A program made the translations under genes and the position numbers. The notes under the pieces were generated by a model that ran no database searches, was not told where the DNA came from, and saw nothing but the letters and a program-made list of their open reading frames with translations. From Phormidesmis priestleyi ULC007 (GTDB taxonomy: Bacteria; Cyanobacteriota; Cyanobacteriia; Leptolyngbyales; Leptolyngbyaceae): DNA of 64,000 nucleotides. Where the stretch lies: assembly GCF_001895925.1 (NCBI RefSeq), contig NZ_MPPI01000001.1, positions 1 through 64,000 on the forward strand, in the 5' to 3' direction. This document shows, piece by piece, positions 29,316-38,922 of this stretch (its first letter is position 1; each line of letters starts with the position of its first letter).

Positions 29316-29440
29316 GAATGAATGGTAAGAGCGAGTTGATTGCCGCGATCTATCCAAAATCACCCTATCTGAATGGCAGCACTTGCAGCACTCCAAAGAT
29401 AGGGCGAGGTGGGTCAGATGCAGTCTTCTCGCTCTTTTTT
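29316..29440 (+). ncRNA. Candidate structured small RNA with intrinsic terminator
   Basis: Three complementary blocks are seen. AGAGCGAG (29328-29335) pairs with CTCGCTCT (29428-29435), which is followed by a T run to 29440. Between them CCCTATCT (29363-29370) pairs exactly with AGATAGGG (29397-29404). GGGCGAG (29402-29408) can also pair with CTCGCTC, so two mutually exclusive folds compete for the terminator strand. A consensus -35 box lies just upstream. An overlapping 99-codon frame is not protein-like. I cannot match it to a known family. The rest of the 820-base gap (29079-29898) shows nothing else. Confidence 0.45.
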
Positions 29441-29898
29441 ATATTTTATACATTTCCCAATCCGGTGAGATACATTCCGATCGACGCTAAATTTATCTTC
29501 AACTCGGCTCAATCAACACTCAGACAAAGCGCTTGGTTTCCATCAACTAAATCTTATTACTTGAATTTTCTTGGCTGCATTACAATCACAAAGATCAAAT
29601 TGCTAATTTATCAATAGAGCGGTTTTGAAGGAAGGCAACCTCAAGCGCAGCATCAATAGACAAACACACAATTTAGTAGGTTTTTCTACAAGCCTCTGAT
29701 TTAAAAGTTGAGCGTTTGAGTGTCTTAAAATATCTCTCGATCGGCTTTGCAAGTTTCTGAAAAATCGAATGTAAAAAAATCACAGCATCAGTGTAATATA
29801 AATCAAATGGTTAATATTGACTCAGGAAATGTTTCCTAAAGCAAGTTAGCCAAGTTAAAGTCGAGCAAACTCATCTTCATTATTTCAGACTCAAGTTG

Positions 29899-30288
29899 AT
29901 GACTAAAAAGAAAAAGATTGAGCCTCTTATCGGTGAAGCCCTCCTCAAGAAAGTCAAAGAGCTAGAGACTCTTAGCAAAGAGGAAAAAGCGCGCGAGTGT
30001 GGCTATTACACCGTGACTAAGAACGGGGTTGAGCGAGTCAACATGATGAAGTTCCTCAATGCCCTGATCGATGCAGAAGGAATTGAACTCGACGGGAAAC
30101 AAAACACTAACGGGCGCGGTGGGCGCAGCGCTAGCTATCGAATCAATGTTCAATCTAACGGGAACTTGCTGATTGGTGCTGCCTACACTAAACAAATGGA
30201 ACTGCACCCCGGAGATGAGTTTGAAATCTCACTAGGGCGAAAGCACATTCACCTTCGTCAAGTTGAGCGTCAAGACGAAGCTTCTTGA
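29899..30288 (+). CDS. cyAbrB family transcriptional regulator
   Basis: This 129-residue protein belongs to the cyanobacterial AbrB-like family, global regulators linked to nitrogen/carbon balance, hydrogenase and stress genes. Conserved blocks are LLKKVKELETLSKEEKAREC, GYYTVTKNGVERVNMMKFL, ALIDAEGIELDG and the C-terminal AbrB-like part (RSASYRINVQSNGNLLIG, LHPGDEFEISLGRKHIHL). ATG at 29899 is chosen over TTG at 29896. The long 5' region and the candidate small RNA upstream may matter for regulation. I cannot decide by eye between the cyAbrB1 and cyAbrB2 subfamilies. Confidence 0.92.
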   Translation: MTKKKKIEPLIGEALLKKVKELETLSKEEKARECGYYTVTKNGVERVNMMKFLNALIDAEGIELDGKQNTNGRGGRSASYRINVQSNGNLLIGAAYTKQMELHPGDEFEISLGRKHIHLRQVERQDEAS

Positions 30289-30417
30289 AGTTGACTGCTC
30301 TCTCGTTCAATAGTCTTGAACCAGATTCTCTCGGCGATTCTGGTTAACTGTACTAAGGTGAGAAGGTGACTCTTAACCTCGAAGATTGACCTCTTAATTT
30401 TTTGCTGATTCAGTCTT

Positions 30418-30528
30418 ATGGAAAATGTTGATTGGCTAACCGTAGTGCCTGCCGGACTCGCGATCGCCATTTTTATCGGCGGCATGTTGATGATGTTTAC
30501 TGGCATCTGGACTGCCCGTAACAAATAG
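30418..30528 (+). CDS. Small single-span membrane protein (36 residues)
   Basis: A 36-codon frame starts at ATG 30418 and encodes MENVDWLTVVPAGLAIA, a continuing hydrophobic stretch and IWTARNK. This is one predicted transmembrane helix with an acidic N-terminus and a basic C-terminus, as in small photosynthetic or respiratory subunits. It does not match PsbM, PsbT, PsbI, PsbJ, PsbX, PsbY, PetG, PetM, PetN, PsaI, PsaJ or PsaM as I know them. It lies 130 bases after cyAbrB and ends 13 bases before the convergent ClC gene. No strong ribosome binding site is seen. Confidence 0.5.
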   Translation: MENVDWLTVVPAGLAIAIFIGGMLMMFTGIWTARNK

Positions 30529-30541
30529 GGCTTCAATCGAT

Positions 30542-32485
30542 TCAGAGTTTATCGACCAGAGACTTAACCCCCTGACTTGAATCGACTTCAGGCAGATCTA
30601 AGCTAATCTGTGCCTGAGTCAAAATCGATAGATAGGGCGTGAGTGCCTCGCGAGTTAACGCCAATTCACAGGCCAACGCCACATTTCCTTGCGTCAACAA
30701 ACCCAAAAGCTGATGAGGCTTTTGGCGCGAGACAACAGGCAGTTGGTGAATGCCTTGGGCAGCCATGCGATCGAGCGCCTCGTTCACAAGCTCGTCGGGG
30801 TAAGTGTAAAGGATTTCATTGGTGCAAATTTCTCCAATAGTTTTGTTCATCAGAGACTGATCAAGCAAGCACACCTTAGCTTGAGTTTGTTCAAAACGGG
30901 CGATCGTGCGGTTGATGTCTTGCAGCGTGACGATACCAACTAATTGATCATCGGCATCTACGATCAGCGCACCGTGCAGATGTTGCTCGATGAGAGAAAG
31001 CCCCGCTTGCAGCAGCGGCAATGACTGCGGCAGCATCGCAAAGTTTTGCTGCATTGCCTCACCCACCAGCATTGCGTTTAAAACTTTTTGAACTCGGTCT
31101 TGCTCCGGGTCAGACTCGATTTGCTTTAGGTTTGAGCCTCGCTCTGGGCGGTGATTGAGCCGCTCTGCCAGCCAAGCACTCAAGCCAACGGCTGCCATTA
31201 GGGGCAACACAATTCGATAGTCACGAGTCATTTCAAACAGCAGCAAAATCGAGGTCAGAGGCGCATTCACACTCGCTGCCAAAACTGCCGCCATTCCCAC
31301 CATCGCATAAGCAGGAGGAGCCGCAATGCTAGAAGCAAACCAGGGCAATGCAAACGGCAAAATCTTCCCATAAGCGGCTCCTAGCGTTGCCCCTAAAAAC
31401 ATGGCTGGGGCAAAGACTCCGCCGACTAAACCGCTCCCTAAACTCACCGCCGTGACTAATAGCTTGACGACCAGCAATGTGAGCAGCAGCCCTAGTGAGA
31501 ATTCGACATCTCGCAGCATCGCCTCGACGGTTTCGTAGCCGACTCCTAAAATTTGGGGCAGTTGCAGCGCGACCAGTCCGACACACAGCCCGCCGATCAT
31601 CGGCTGAATCTCTCGCGGCAGGTTGCCAAACCAGGCAAATCCCGGAATTTGTCCTTTAAAGCAGTCTTGCGCCCATTTTAGAGATTGGGTGTAGGCGATC
31701 GAGACCAAACTTGCAAACAGTCCTAACCCCAAATAGAGCGGCAACTCTAACGGGCTGCGAACTTCGTAGGCAGGGAGATTAAAAGCAGGTTGAGATCCTA
31801 AACCAATCTGGGCGACCAAAGCAGACACCACGGCTGCTAAGAGGACAACACTTGCCGCAGAAGTCGCAAATGTTGTGCCCAAAACGACTTCTAGGGCAAA
31901 AAAGACACCCGCGATCGGAGCATTAAATCCTGCTGCCAGTCCTGCCGCGGCCCCAGCTCCCAACAGCAAGCGCTGTCGTTCTTGAGAAACGCGCAGAGCC
32001 TGTCCTAAAAGAATGCCTAGATTTGCCCCAATTTCGACGCTGGGGCCTTCGGGCCCCAACGATGCCCCCGACCCAAGCGACACGGCGGCTGCCACCATTT
32101 TAGTCACCGGGCGAATTGCGGAGACTTCTTGCCCTGCCTGAACAGCGGCGATCAGAGAAGAAATGCCAGGGCCAAAATCTTTCCAGCACCAGCGCATCAG
32201 TCCAACCACAATGCCGCCCAACGTGGGGACGCACGCCAACGTCCACGCGCCTAAATGAGCGATCGTACCCATCAAATCTTCTAGCATCAAATGATGCAGA
32301 ATCTCAATCAAGTAGCGAAATATCACCACGCCCATCCCGGCTCCGCCCCCAATCACGACTGCTAGAATCAGCACGATCGTCTCTGGAGAAGATTGCAGAC
32401 GATTTAAAGTGTTAACAAAAGGAGGGGCAGTAGACGGTAAATTGGGTGGATCAGGCAGCAAGACTTTGAGCGGAGGGAGAGGCAT
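30542..32485 (-). CDS. ClC-type chloride channel/antiporter with CBS pair
   Basis: This 647-residue membrane protein has the ClC fold: motifs GSGASLGPEGPSVEIG (gating Glu), AGFNAPIAGVFFALE and GSGLVGGVFAPAMFLGATLG. Two CBS domains follow at the C-terminus (residues about 465-600: MLVGEAMQQNFAM, GALIVDADDQLVGIVTL, MNKTIGEICTNE, QLPVVSRQ), which would sense adenine nucleotides. It is likely to move chloride, in exchange for protons or as a channel, across the cytoplasmic or thylakoid membrane. Length and domain order are normal. A 300-base gap separates it from the divergent gene at 32789. Confidence 0.94.
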   Translation of the reverse strand: MPLPPLKVLLPDPPNLPSTAPPFVNTLNRLQSSPETIVLILAVVIGGGAGMGVVIFRYLIEILHHLMLEDLMGTIAHLGAWTLACVPTLGGIVVGLMRWCWKDFGPGISSLIAAVQAGQEVSAIRPVTKMVAAAVSLGSGASLGPEGPSVEIGANLGILLGQALRVSQERQRLLLGAGAAAGLAAGFNAPIAGVFFALEVVLGTTFATSAASVVLLAAVVSALVAQIGLGSQPAFNLPAYEVRSPLELPLYLGLGLFASLVSIAYTQSLKWAQDCFKGQIPGFAWFGNLPREIQPMIGGLCVGLVALQLPQILGVGYETVEAMLRDVEFSLGLLLTLLVVKLLVTAVSLGSGLVGGVFAPAMFLGATLGAAYGKILPFALPWFASSIAAPPAYAMVGMAAVLAASVNAPLTSILLLFEMTRDYRIVLPLMAAVGLSAWLAERLNHRPERGSNLKQIESDPEQDRVQKVLNAMLVGEAMQQNFAMLPQSLPLLQAGLSLIEQHLHGALIVDADDQLVGIVTLQDINRTIARFEQTQAKVCLLDQSLMNKTIGEICTNEILYTYPDELVNEALDRMAAQGIHQLPVVSRQKPHQLLGLLTQGNVALACELALTREALTPYLSILTQAQISLDLPEVDSSQGVKSLVDKL

Positions 32486-32788
32486 CCAAGACTAATCACT
32501 AGATAGCATTAAACTTTATTTCTAACTTTCATTGTCAGTCATAGATCCCAGCTAAAACAAACAAATTTGGAATCTGTGAGGAGTGGAAAGCCAATCTTCA
32601 AAAAACGTGGGTAAACTAAGTAGGTAAGAATGCGTAATCGTAGCGAAAGCTGATCCGTGTCTTAGATTGTGGGGAGTGTCTCAAAACTAAGTCAAAATAG
32701 TTAGAGTTCTTGACCGCGAAGTTCCCCTGGTTTTAGAGTTGCCTGTTTGAGAAACTTGTCATTTTGTCTTTGACAGCAGAAGTGCCTG
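32486..32788. other. Intergenic, no feature recognised
   Basis: This divergent gap lies between the ClC gene and the zinc-ribbon gene. It must carry promoters for both, but I see no convincing paired -35/-10 boxes, hairpin, repeat or small gene. Confidence 0.5.
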
Positions 32789-33178
32789 ATGAACGCTGAC
32801 ACCTTTGATCGTCCCTCTTCTCCTTGCCCGGTTTGTCATCATATGAGTGGTCTGCGATCGCTCAAGATGGTCGATGGGTTGTTGACCTGCCCTTATTGTC
32901 GTGAGCGGTTAGTCGTGAGTGTCAGTGGTCATTATGTACGTGACCCATTCGCGCTAAAGCAGAGAGTGACGGGTCAGATGCTGCGTCGCCAGAGCCGTCC
33001 CCTGGCCAGAATTTTGCGAGACTCTGGAATTTCTAGACATTCATCTTTGCTGGCGATGGTAGGCAGTCTGTTTTTTTTGGGCTTCACGATCGCTGCGGTG
33101 AATGAAGTCAGTCACCAGCGTTTTCCTTTTCAAGACAAGCTAGAGCAAATCGTTAATCTGAATGAGAGTGCTGAATAG
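32789..33178 (+). CDS. Zinc-ribbon membrane protein, unknown function
   Basis: This 129-residue protein has an N-terminal zinc ribbon with two Cys pairs, CPVC (residues 13-16) and CPYC (34-37). A basic segment rich in Arg follows, then one transmembrane helix (SLLAMVGSLFFLGFTIAAV, about residues 85-104) and a short acidic tail. It could be a small membrane-anchored regulator or assembly factor. I do not recognise a named family. It lies about 410 bases upstream of chlH on the same strand. Confidence 0.65.
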   Translation: MNADTFDRPSSPCPVCHHMSGLRSLKMVDGLLTCPYCRERLVVSVSGHYVRDPFALKQRVTGQMLRRQSRPLARILRDSGISRHSSLLAMVGSLFFLGFTIAAVNEVSHQRFPFQDKLEQIVNLNESAE

Positions 33179-33589
33179 TTGCACTCATGCTCAGAACTTA
33201 ATATTGATAATTGACTAGATTTTTTAAGATTTGTTGCACTCTTAACCCGAACTTTAAGAGTCTTGTGAGTGCTTACTCACTTTTATGTAAATTAGTGTAA
33301 ACAAATAACTCAGGTTTTTTATCAAATTGTGTCGGTTATTTCCTGGAACGCTCTTCTAGTAGGCGTTTTCTGGTAAATATATATATGAAGATAAACTGAT
33401 GTCTCTGACCAACAAGTCAAACTTCGACTTCACATTTCTTTATAAAGCCGCAGTTTAGATTGAGAACCGTCTCAAGATCGTCGTAGATTTAGGTCTCAGT
33501 TCTGGGAGTAATTGTGGTTGCTCATCCAGGCTTTGCCATCTTCACCGATTTACTCGAAGAGAACACGCATCGCAAGGAGTCTGACCCGC
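33179..33589 (+). other. chlH upstream region
   Basis: This 411-base AT-rich region precedes chlH. It contains a TATATATATGA tract around 33380 that may include a -10 element, and an AAGGAG ribosome binding site at 33574-33579, 10 bases before the chosen ATG. No hairpin terminator for the preceding gene and no riboswitch-like structure was recognised. Confidence 0.45.
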
Positions 33590-36500
33590 ATGTTCACTCA
33601 CGTCAAGCCCACCATTAGACACATTTCGCCCGACAATCTTCAAGGTCGGTCACTCGTAAAGGTGGTATATGTCGTGCTAGAGCCGCAATATCAAAGCGCT
33701 CTGTCTGCCGCCGTTCGATCGATTAATAAAGCTCATCCCAATGTGGCGATCGAGATCAGTGGTTATCTGATTGAAGAACTGCGTGACACCGAAAACTACG
33801 AGAACTTCAAAAAAGATGTTTCTGAAGCCAATATTTTTATCGCCTCGCTGATTTTCTTAGAAGATCTCGCAGACAAATTGGTGGCTGCGGTCGAGCCTCA
33901 TCGCGATCACTTGGATGTCGCCGTGGTTTTCCCCTCAATGCCGCAGGTGATGCGCCTCAATAAAATGGGCAGCTTCTCGATGGCGCAGTTGGGGCAGTCG
34001 AAAAGCGCGATCGCTCAGTTTATGAAAAAGCGCAAAGAAAAGTCTGGCGCTGGTTTTCAAGATGGGATGCTGAAGCTGCTGCAAACCTTGCCCAAAGTGC
34101 TGAAATATTTGCCGATGGATAAGGCGCAAGATGCGCGCAACTTTATGTTGAGCTTTCAATATTGGCTCGGCGGTTCTCAGGAAAACTTAGAGAACTTCCT
34201 GTTGATGCTCACCGATCGCTATGTGTTTAAGGGCATCAAAACCACTGGCGACTTGGTGTATCAAGATCCCGTCACCTACCCAGATATGGGCATCTGGCAT
34301 CCGCTTGCGCCCGCGATGTATGAAGATGTCAAAGAATATCTCAACTGGTTCAACTCGCGCAAAGATATTTCTTCAGACTTAAAAGATCCGCTTGCCCCGT
34401 GTATTGGCTTAGTGCTGCAACGAACGCACTTAGTCACCGGAGATGACGCGCACTATGTCTCGATGGTGCAGGAGTTGGAGTCGATGGGCGCACGGGTGAT
34501 TCCGGTGTTTGCAGGCGGTTTAGATTTCTCGAAGCCTGTAGAGGCGTTTTTCTACGATCCGATTAGAGGAGATTCATCGATCGTCGATGTCGTCATCTCG
34601 CTAACAGGTTTTGCCTTGGTCGGCGGCCCGGCGAGACAGGATCACCCCAAAGCGATCGAAGCCCTGACTCGGTTGAACCGTCCCTATATGGTGGCGCTGC
34701 CGCTGGTCTTCCAAACGACCGAAGAATGGCAGGATAGTGACCTGGGATTACACCCGATTCAAGTCGCGTTGCAGATTGCGCTACCTGAGTTAGATGGTGC
34801 GATCGAGCCGATTATTTTGTCAGGTCGAGATGGCAATACGGGGAAAGCGATCGCCCTCCAAGATCGCGTCGAAGCGATTTCGCAACGGGCAATGAAGTGG
34901 GCAAGTCTGCGCCGCAAACCCAAGCTAAATAAGCGAGTCGCGATCACCGTTTTCAGCTTTCCGCCCGATAAAGGCAATGTCGGAACAGCCGCTTATTTAG
35001 ATGTGTTTGGCTCCATTTATAAAGTGATGGAATCGCTGAAGCACAATGGCTATGATGTGCCAGAGCTACCCGAATCGGCAGAAGCGCTGATGCTAGAAGT
35101 GCTGCATGATGCCAGAGCGCAATATAACAGCCCCGAACTCAACATCGCCTATAAGATGTCGGTGCCTGAATATGAAGAACTCACCCCTTATCACGAGAAG
35201 CTGATTCCATCTTGGGGTGCGGCTCCTGGACATCTCAACACCGACGGTCAGAACCTTCTGATTTACGGCAAAGAGTTTGGAAATGTGTTTATCGGAGTGC
35301 AGCCAACTTTCGGGTATGAAGGCGATCCGATGCGGTTGTTGTTCTCTCGATCGGCAAGTCCTCATCACGGGTTCGCCGCTTACTATACCTATCTAGAGCA
35401 AATCTGGAAAGCCGATGCGGTGCTGCACTTTGGCACTCACGGATCGCTAGAGTTTATGCCCGGTAAACAGATTGGGATGTCAGGCGATTGTTTCCCGGAT
35501 AGTTTGATTGGCACGATTCCCAATCTCTATTACTACGCGGCAAACAATCCGTCTGAGGCGACGATCGCGAAACGTCGTTCTTATGCGGAAACCATCAGCT
35601 ACTTAACGCCTCCGGCTGAGAATGCTGGACTGTATAAGGGTTTGAAGGAACTCGGTGATCTGGTTGCGTCTTACCAAACGCTGAAAGATACGGGGCGCGG
35701 CGCTCAGATTGTGGATACGATCGTCGATCAGTGCCGGATCGTAAATCTGGATAAAGACATCACATTACCGGAAGTCAGCGCGAAGGAACTCACACCAGAA
35801 GAACGAGATAGTGTGATTGGGAAGGTCTACATCAAACTGATGGAGATCGAATCGCGTCTGTTGCCATGTGGGTTACATGTGATTGGGAAGCCTCCCAGCG
35901 CTGAAGAAGCCATTGCAACTTTAGTCAACATTGCGAGTTTAGATCGTCCTGAAGATGATGTTGTGAGTCTGACTCGCATCATTGCTGATAGCGTTGGACG
36001 TGACATGGACGACGTGTATCAGGGCAGCGATCGTGGCGTTCTCGCTGACGTTCAACTGCTGCAAGATATCACGTTAGCGACTCGTGAAGCCGTGGCTGCA
36101 ATGGTCAAGGCTCAAACCGATGCTGATGGTCGCGTCTCGAAGGTGACGAAGCTCAATTTCTTCAACATGGGCAAGAAGGAACCTTGGATTGAAGCCTTGC
36201 ATGAAGCGGGCTATACCAAGGTGAATGTTGAGCAAATCAAGCCCCTGTTTGAGTACCTGGAATTTTGCTTAAAGCAAGTCATTGCCGATAACGAATTAGG
36301 GGCATTGCTCACCGCGCTGGAAGGTGAATATATTCTTCCCGGCCCCGGTGGCGACCCGATTCGGAATCCTGATGTGTTGCCGACGGGTAAGAACATCCAC
36401 GCTCTTGATCCGCAGTCCATTCCGACGGCGGCGGCGGTAAAATCTGCGAAAGTGGTCGTCGATCGGCTCTTATCGCGTCAATGTTCTGAAAATGACGGTC

Positions 36501-37573
36501 AATATCCTGAAACGATCGCGTGTGTTTTGTGGGGCACTGACAACATCAAAACCTACGGCGAGTCGCTGGCGCAGATTCTCTGGATGGTGGGTGTACGTCC
36601 GATTCCCGACTCGCTGGGACGCATTAACAAGGTCGAACTAATTCCCCTTGAAGAATTGGGTCGCCCTCGCATTGATGTGGTGGTTAACTGTTCGGGCGTG
36701 TTTCGCGACTTGTTTATTAACCAGATGAACTTGCTCGATCGGGCGGTCAAAATGGCAGCCGAAGCCGATGAACCTGCGGAAATGAACTTCATTCGCAAAC
36801 ACGCGCTCAAGCAGTCTGAAGACATGGGCATCAATCTGCGTCAGGCAGCAACTCGTGTTTTCTCAAATGCTTCCGGTTCTTATTCGTCGAATATTAATTT
36901 GGCAGTTGAGAACAGCACTTGGGAGAACGAATCGGAACTTCAGGATATGTATTTGTCTCGCAAATCGTTTGCGTTTTCGTCAGACAATCCGGGTGAAATG
37001 GGGCAAGACCGCAAGATTTTTGAGGCGGCTCTCAAAACGGCAGATGTCACGTTTCAAAACCTCGATTCGTCTGAGATTTCGCTGACGGATGTGTCACACT
37101 ACTACGATTCTGACCCGACAAAAATCGTGTCTCGACTGCGGGATGATGGCAAAAAGCCTGTTTCTTTCATCGCCGACACGACGACCGCAAACGCCCAAGT
37201 GCGAACGCTTTCAGAAACAGTCCGACTCGATGCACGGACAAAACTGCTCAACCCCAAATGGTATGAGGGAATGTTGAGTCACGGCTATGAAGGAGTGCGG
37301 GAACTGTCGAAGCGATTGGTCAACACAATGGGTTGGTCAGCCACAGCCGGGGCGGTTGACAATTGGATCTATGAAGACGCGAATGATACGTTCATCAAAG
37401 ATGATGAAATGCAAAAGCGATTGCTAGATCTCAATCCAAACTCGTTCCGTAAAATGGTGACGACATTGCTGGAAGCTAACGGTCGCGGATACTGGGAAAC
37501 CAGCGAAGAGAATCTCGATAAACTTCGTGAGTTGTATCAAGAAGTGGAAGACAAGATTGAAGGCGTTGAGTAG
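33590..37573 (+). CDS. chlH: Magnesium chelatase subunit H
   Basis: ChlH binds protoporphyrin IX and, with ChlI and ChlD, inserts Mg2+ in the first committed step of chlorophyll synthesis. From the ATG at 33590 ([12 protein letters not shown]) the product is 1327 residues, the usual ChlH length. The earlier in-frame start at 33512 adds 26 residues that relatives lack, and AAGGAG precedes only the later ATG. Family features seen include [11 protein letters not shown] near the start, [13 protein letters not shown] in the centre, and [19 protein letters not shown]. It is monocistronic with a strong terminator. Confidence 0.98.
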   Translation: MFTHVKPTIRHISPDNLQGRSLVKVVYVVLEPQYQSALSAAVRSINKAHPNVAIEISGYLIEELRDTENYENFKKDVSEANIFIASLIFLEDLADKLVAAVEPHRDHLDVAVVFPSMPQVMRLNKMGSFSMAQLGQSKSAIAQFMKKRKEKSGAGFQDGMLKLLQTLPKVLKYLPMDKAQDARNFMLSFQYWLGGSQENLENFLLMLTDRYVFKGIKTTGDLVYQDPVTYPDMGIWHPLAPAMYEDVKEYLNWFNSRKDISSDLKDPLAPCIGLVLQRTHLVTGDDAHYVSMVQELESMGARVIPVFAGGLDFSKPVEAFFYDPIRGDSSIVDVVISLTGFALVGGPARQDHPKAIEALTRLNRPYMVALPLVFQTTEEWQDSDLGLHPIQVALQIALPELDGAIEPIILSGRDGNTGKAIALQDRVEAISQRAMKWASLRRKPKLNKRVAITVFSFPPDKGNVGTAAYLDVFGSIYKVMESLKHNGYDVPELPESAEALMLEVLHDARAQYNSPELNIAYKMSVPEYEELTPYHEKLIPSWGAAPGHLNTDGQNLLIYGKEFGNVFIGVQPTFGYEGDPMRLLFSRSASPHHGFAAYYTYLEQIWKADAVLHFGTHGSLEFMPGKQIGMSGDCFPDSLIGTIPNLYYYAANNPSEATIAKRRSYAETISYLTPPAENAGLYKGLKELGDLVASYQTLKDTGRGAQIVDTIVDQCRIVNLDKDITLPEVSAKELTPEERDSVIGKVYIKLMEIESRLLPCGLHVIGKPPSAEEAIATLVNIASLDRPEDDVVSLTRIIADSVGRDMDDVYQGSDRGVLADVQLLQDITLATREAVAAMVKAQTDADGRVSKVTKLNFFNMGKKEPWIEALHEAGYTKVNVEQIKPLFEYLEFCLKQVIADNELGALLTALEGEYILPGPGGDPIRNPDVLPTGKNIHALDPQSIPTAAAVKSAKVVVDRLLSRQCSENDGQYPETIACVLWGTDNIKTYGESLAQILWMVGVRPIPDSLGRINKVELIPLEELGRPRIDVVVNCSGVFRDLFINQMNLLDRAVKMAAEADEPAEMNFIRKHALKQSEDMGINLRQAATRVFSNASGSYSSNINLAVENSTWENESELQDMYLSRKSFAFSSDNPGEMGQDRKIFEAALKTADVTFQNLDSSEISLTDVSHYYDSDPTKIVSRLRDDGKKPVSFIADTTTANAQVRTLSETVRLDARTKLLNPKWYEGMLSHGYEGVRELSKRLVNTMGWSATAGAVDNWIYEDANDTFIKDDEMQKRLLDLNPNSFRKMVTTLLEANGRGYWETSEENLDKLRELYQEVEDKIEGVE

Positions 37574-37601
37574 TTCAGTCGCTCAATAATCCTTTTCTTG
37601 C

Positions 37602-37632
37602 GGGGTAGATAGTCACATATCTACCCCTTTTT
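37602..37632 (+). terminator. Intrinsic terminator of chlH
   Basis: GGGGTAGATA and TATCTACCCC form a perfect 10-bp stem with a six-base loop, followed by five Ts. It lies about 30 bases after the chlH stop. It could also serve the convergent minus-strand gene ending at 37638. Confidence 0.93.
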
Positions 37633-37637
37633 GTTGC

Positions 37638-38048
37638 CTATTCAATCCACCTTGGCTGACCTAGAGAGGCACTGCTAGTCTCAGCAATTGTTTTATACAG
37701 GTTCAGCACTGTTTTCAATGTAGTGCGATCGTCTTCAGTGATTGTTTGATCAGTATCCACTATGTTATGAATTTCTTGACAATCGATGCTAGATACGTAG
37801 AGCGAAGTCAGTGAAACTAAATCGTGTTCTTGCGCTACTGTTAAATACTTGTTGGAATCAACGAAGACCGCCAAAGTTTCAGAAGTGTAAAAATCCAAGG
37901 TGCGGTAAAGACTTTTTGATGTTTTAAACAGGTGTAGCACCGCTTGGTAGGCAGCACTCCGTTGTCCTGCTTCACTTAACCGATCTTTTACAGACTCATA
38001 GAACTGATTAGTGGAGGGTTTTATATGTCTAGGTTGGTAATATTTCAT
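37638..38048 (-). CDS. Hypothetical protein
   Basis: This 136-residue protein, mostly helical and rich in Ser, Thr and Tyr (KYYQPRHIKPSTNQFYESVK, SKSLYRTLDFYTSETLAVF, LKTVLNLYKTIAETSS), shows no signal peptide or membrane span. I recognise no family. Its frame is uninterrupted and its third-position composition is coding-like. It has lower GC than chlH. It converges on chlH and shares the terminator region. Confidence 0.5.
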   Translation of the reverse strand: MKYYQPRHIKPSTNQFYESVKDRLSEAGQRSAAYQAVLHLFKTSKSLYRTLDFYTSETLAVFVDSNKYLTVAQEHDLVSLTSLYVSSIDCQEIHNIVDTDQTITEDDRTTLKTVLNLYKTIAETSSASLGQPRWIE

Positions 38049-38229
38049 TGGATTGCTAGAGTGTCTTCACCTATAAAGTACCCAGATTAGGTGCTTGCGT
38101 ATTCATCTACTCATCTCAAGATTTCGACATCTGCACACAGACTTCTAAAAGGAAATAGTTCAAGGATTTTGAAGCAGTATCATCAGAGGAGAGCCGCAAA
38201 ATTTTCTCCTCACACAAGCGAATGAAGCA

Positions 38230-38904
38230 ATGGTAGAACTCAAAGCGAAATTAGTAGCTGATGCCTGGGTTCCTGCGTCGTGGGAGGACTATCTTCAGAC
38301 GATCGCTGATCCCACCTACGAAAAAGCAAAAGGCTACTATTATCAAGGGCACATGAGGATTGAGATGGCCTCAGTTGGACGCGATCACGCAGATGATCAC
38401 ACTGTCATCATTTTGGCAGTCGGTTTATTTGGGATTGTCAAAGGAATTTCACTGCGCGGACTTGATAACTGCTCATTTCGTAAAGCAGGTGTGCAGGAAT
38501 TTCAGCCTGATGTGTCTTACTATGTTGGAGAACGTGCCCAATCAGTTCCACCCGGTACAAATGTTGTGAATCTCGATTTGTATCCTGTTCCTAATCTCGT
38601 GATCGAAGTTTCTAAGACGACGCTGCTCGACGATCGCGGCAACAAACGCACCTTATACGAAGAATTAGGTGTGTCTGAATATTGGGTCGTAGATGTCGAA
38701 AAAACAGAAATTTTGGCGTTTCAGATGATCGATCGCGGCAGCAAACGCATTGATGAATCGCAAGTCTTACCCGGATTAGCGGTTGCTTCGCAGTTCCCCA
38801 AAGGGGTAATCGCTACCTTAGAAGCAGCCCTTCGGCAAAGCCGCGAAACAGACCAGTCTCAAGTCGGAGCTTGGTTAATGACACAGTTTCAGCAACCCAG
38901 CTAA
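38230..38904 (+). CDS. Uma2 family endonuclease-like protein
   Basis: This is the third Uma2 gene, 224 residues. It has SWEDYLQTIADP, KGYYYQGHMRIEMASVGRDH, a core QPDVSYYVGE, NLVIEVSKTTLLDDRGNKR, LGVSEYWVVDVEKTEI and VLPGLAVASQF. The subgroup differs from the other two: it has the long KGYYYQGHMRIE start and a C-terminal helical extension (ALRQSRETDQSQ). The start ATG is at 38230. Confidence 0.9.
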   Translation: MVELKAKLVADAWVPASWEDYLQTIADPTYEKAKGYYYQGHMRIEMASVGRDHADDHTVIILAVGLFGIVKGISLRGLDNCSFRKAGVQEFQPDVSYYVGERAQSVPPGTNVVNLDLYPVPNLVIEVSKTTLLDDRGNKRTLYEELGVSEYWVVDVEKTEILAFQMIDRGSKRIDESQVLPGLAVASQFPKGVIATLEAALRQSRETDQSQVGAWLMTQFQQPS

Positions 38905-38922
38905 AGGGCTTTTTGAAAATGG

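Noticed and set aside
29318-29617. 99-codon plus-strand frame after the second Deg protease
   Set aside because: Composition is not protein-like, there is no ribosome binding site, and the structured small-RNA candidate with its T run lies inside it.
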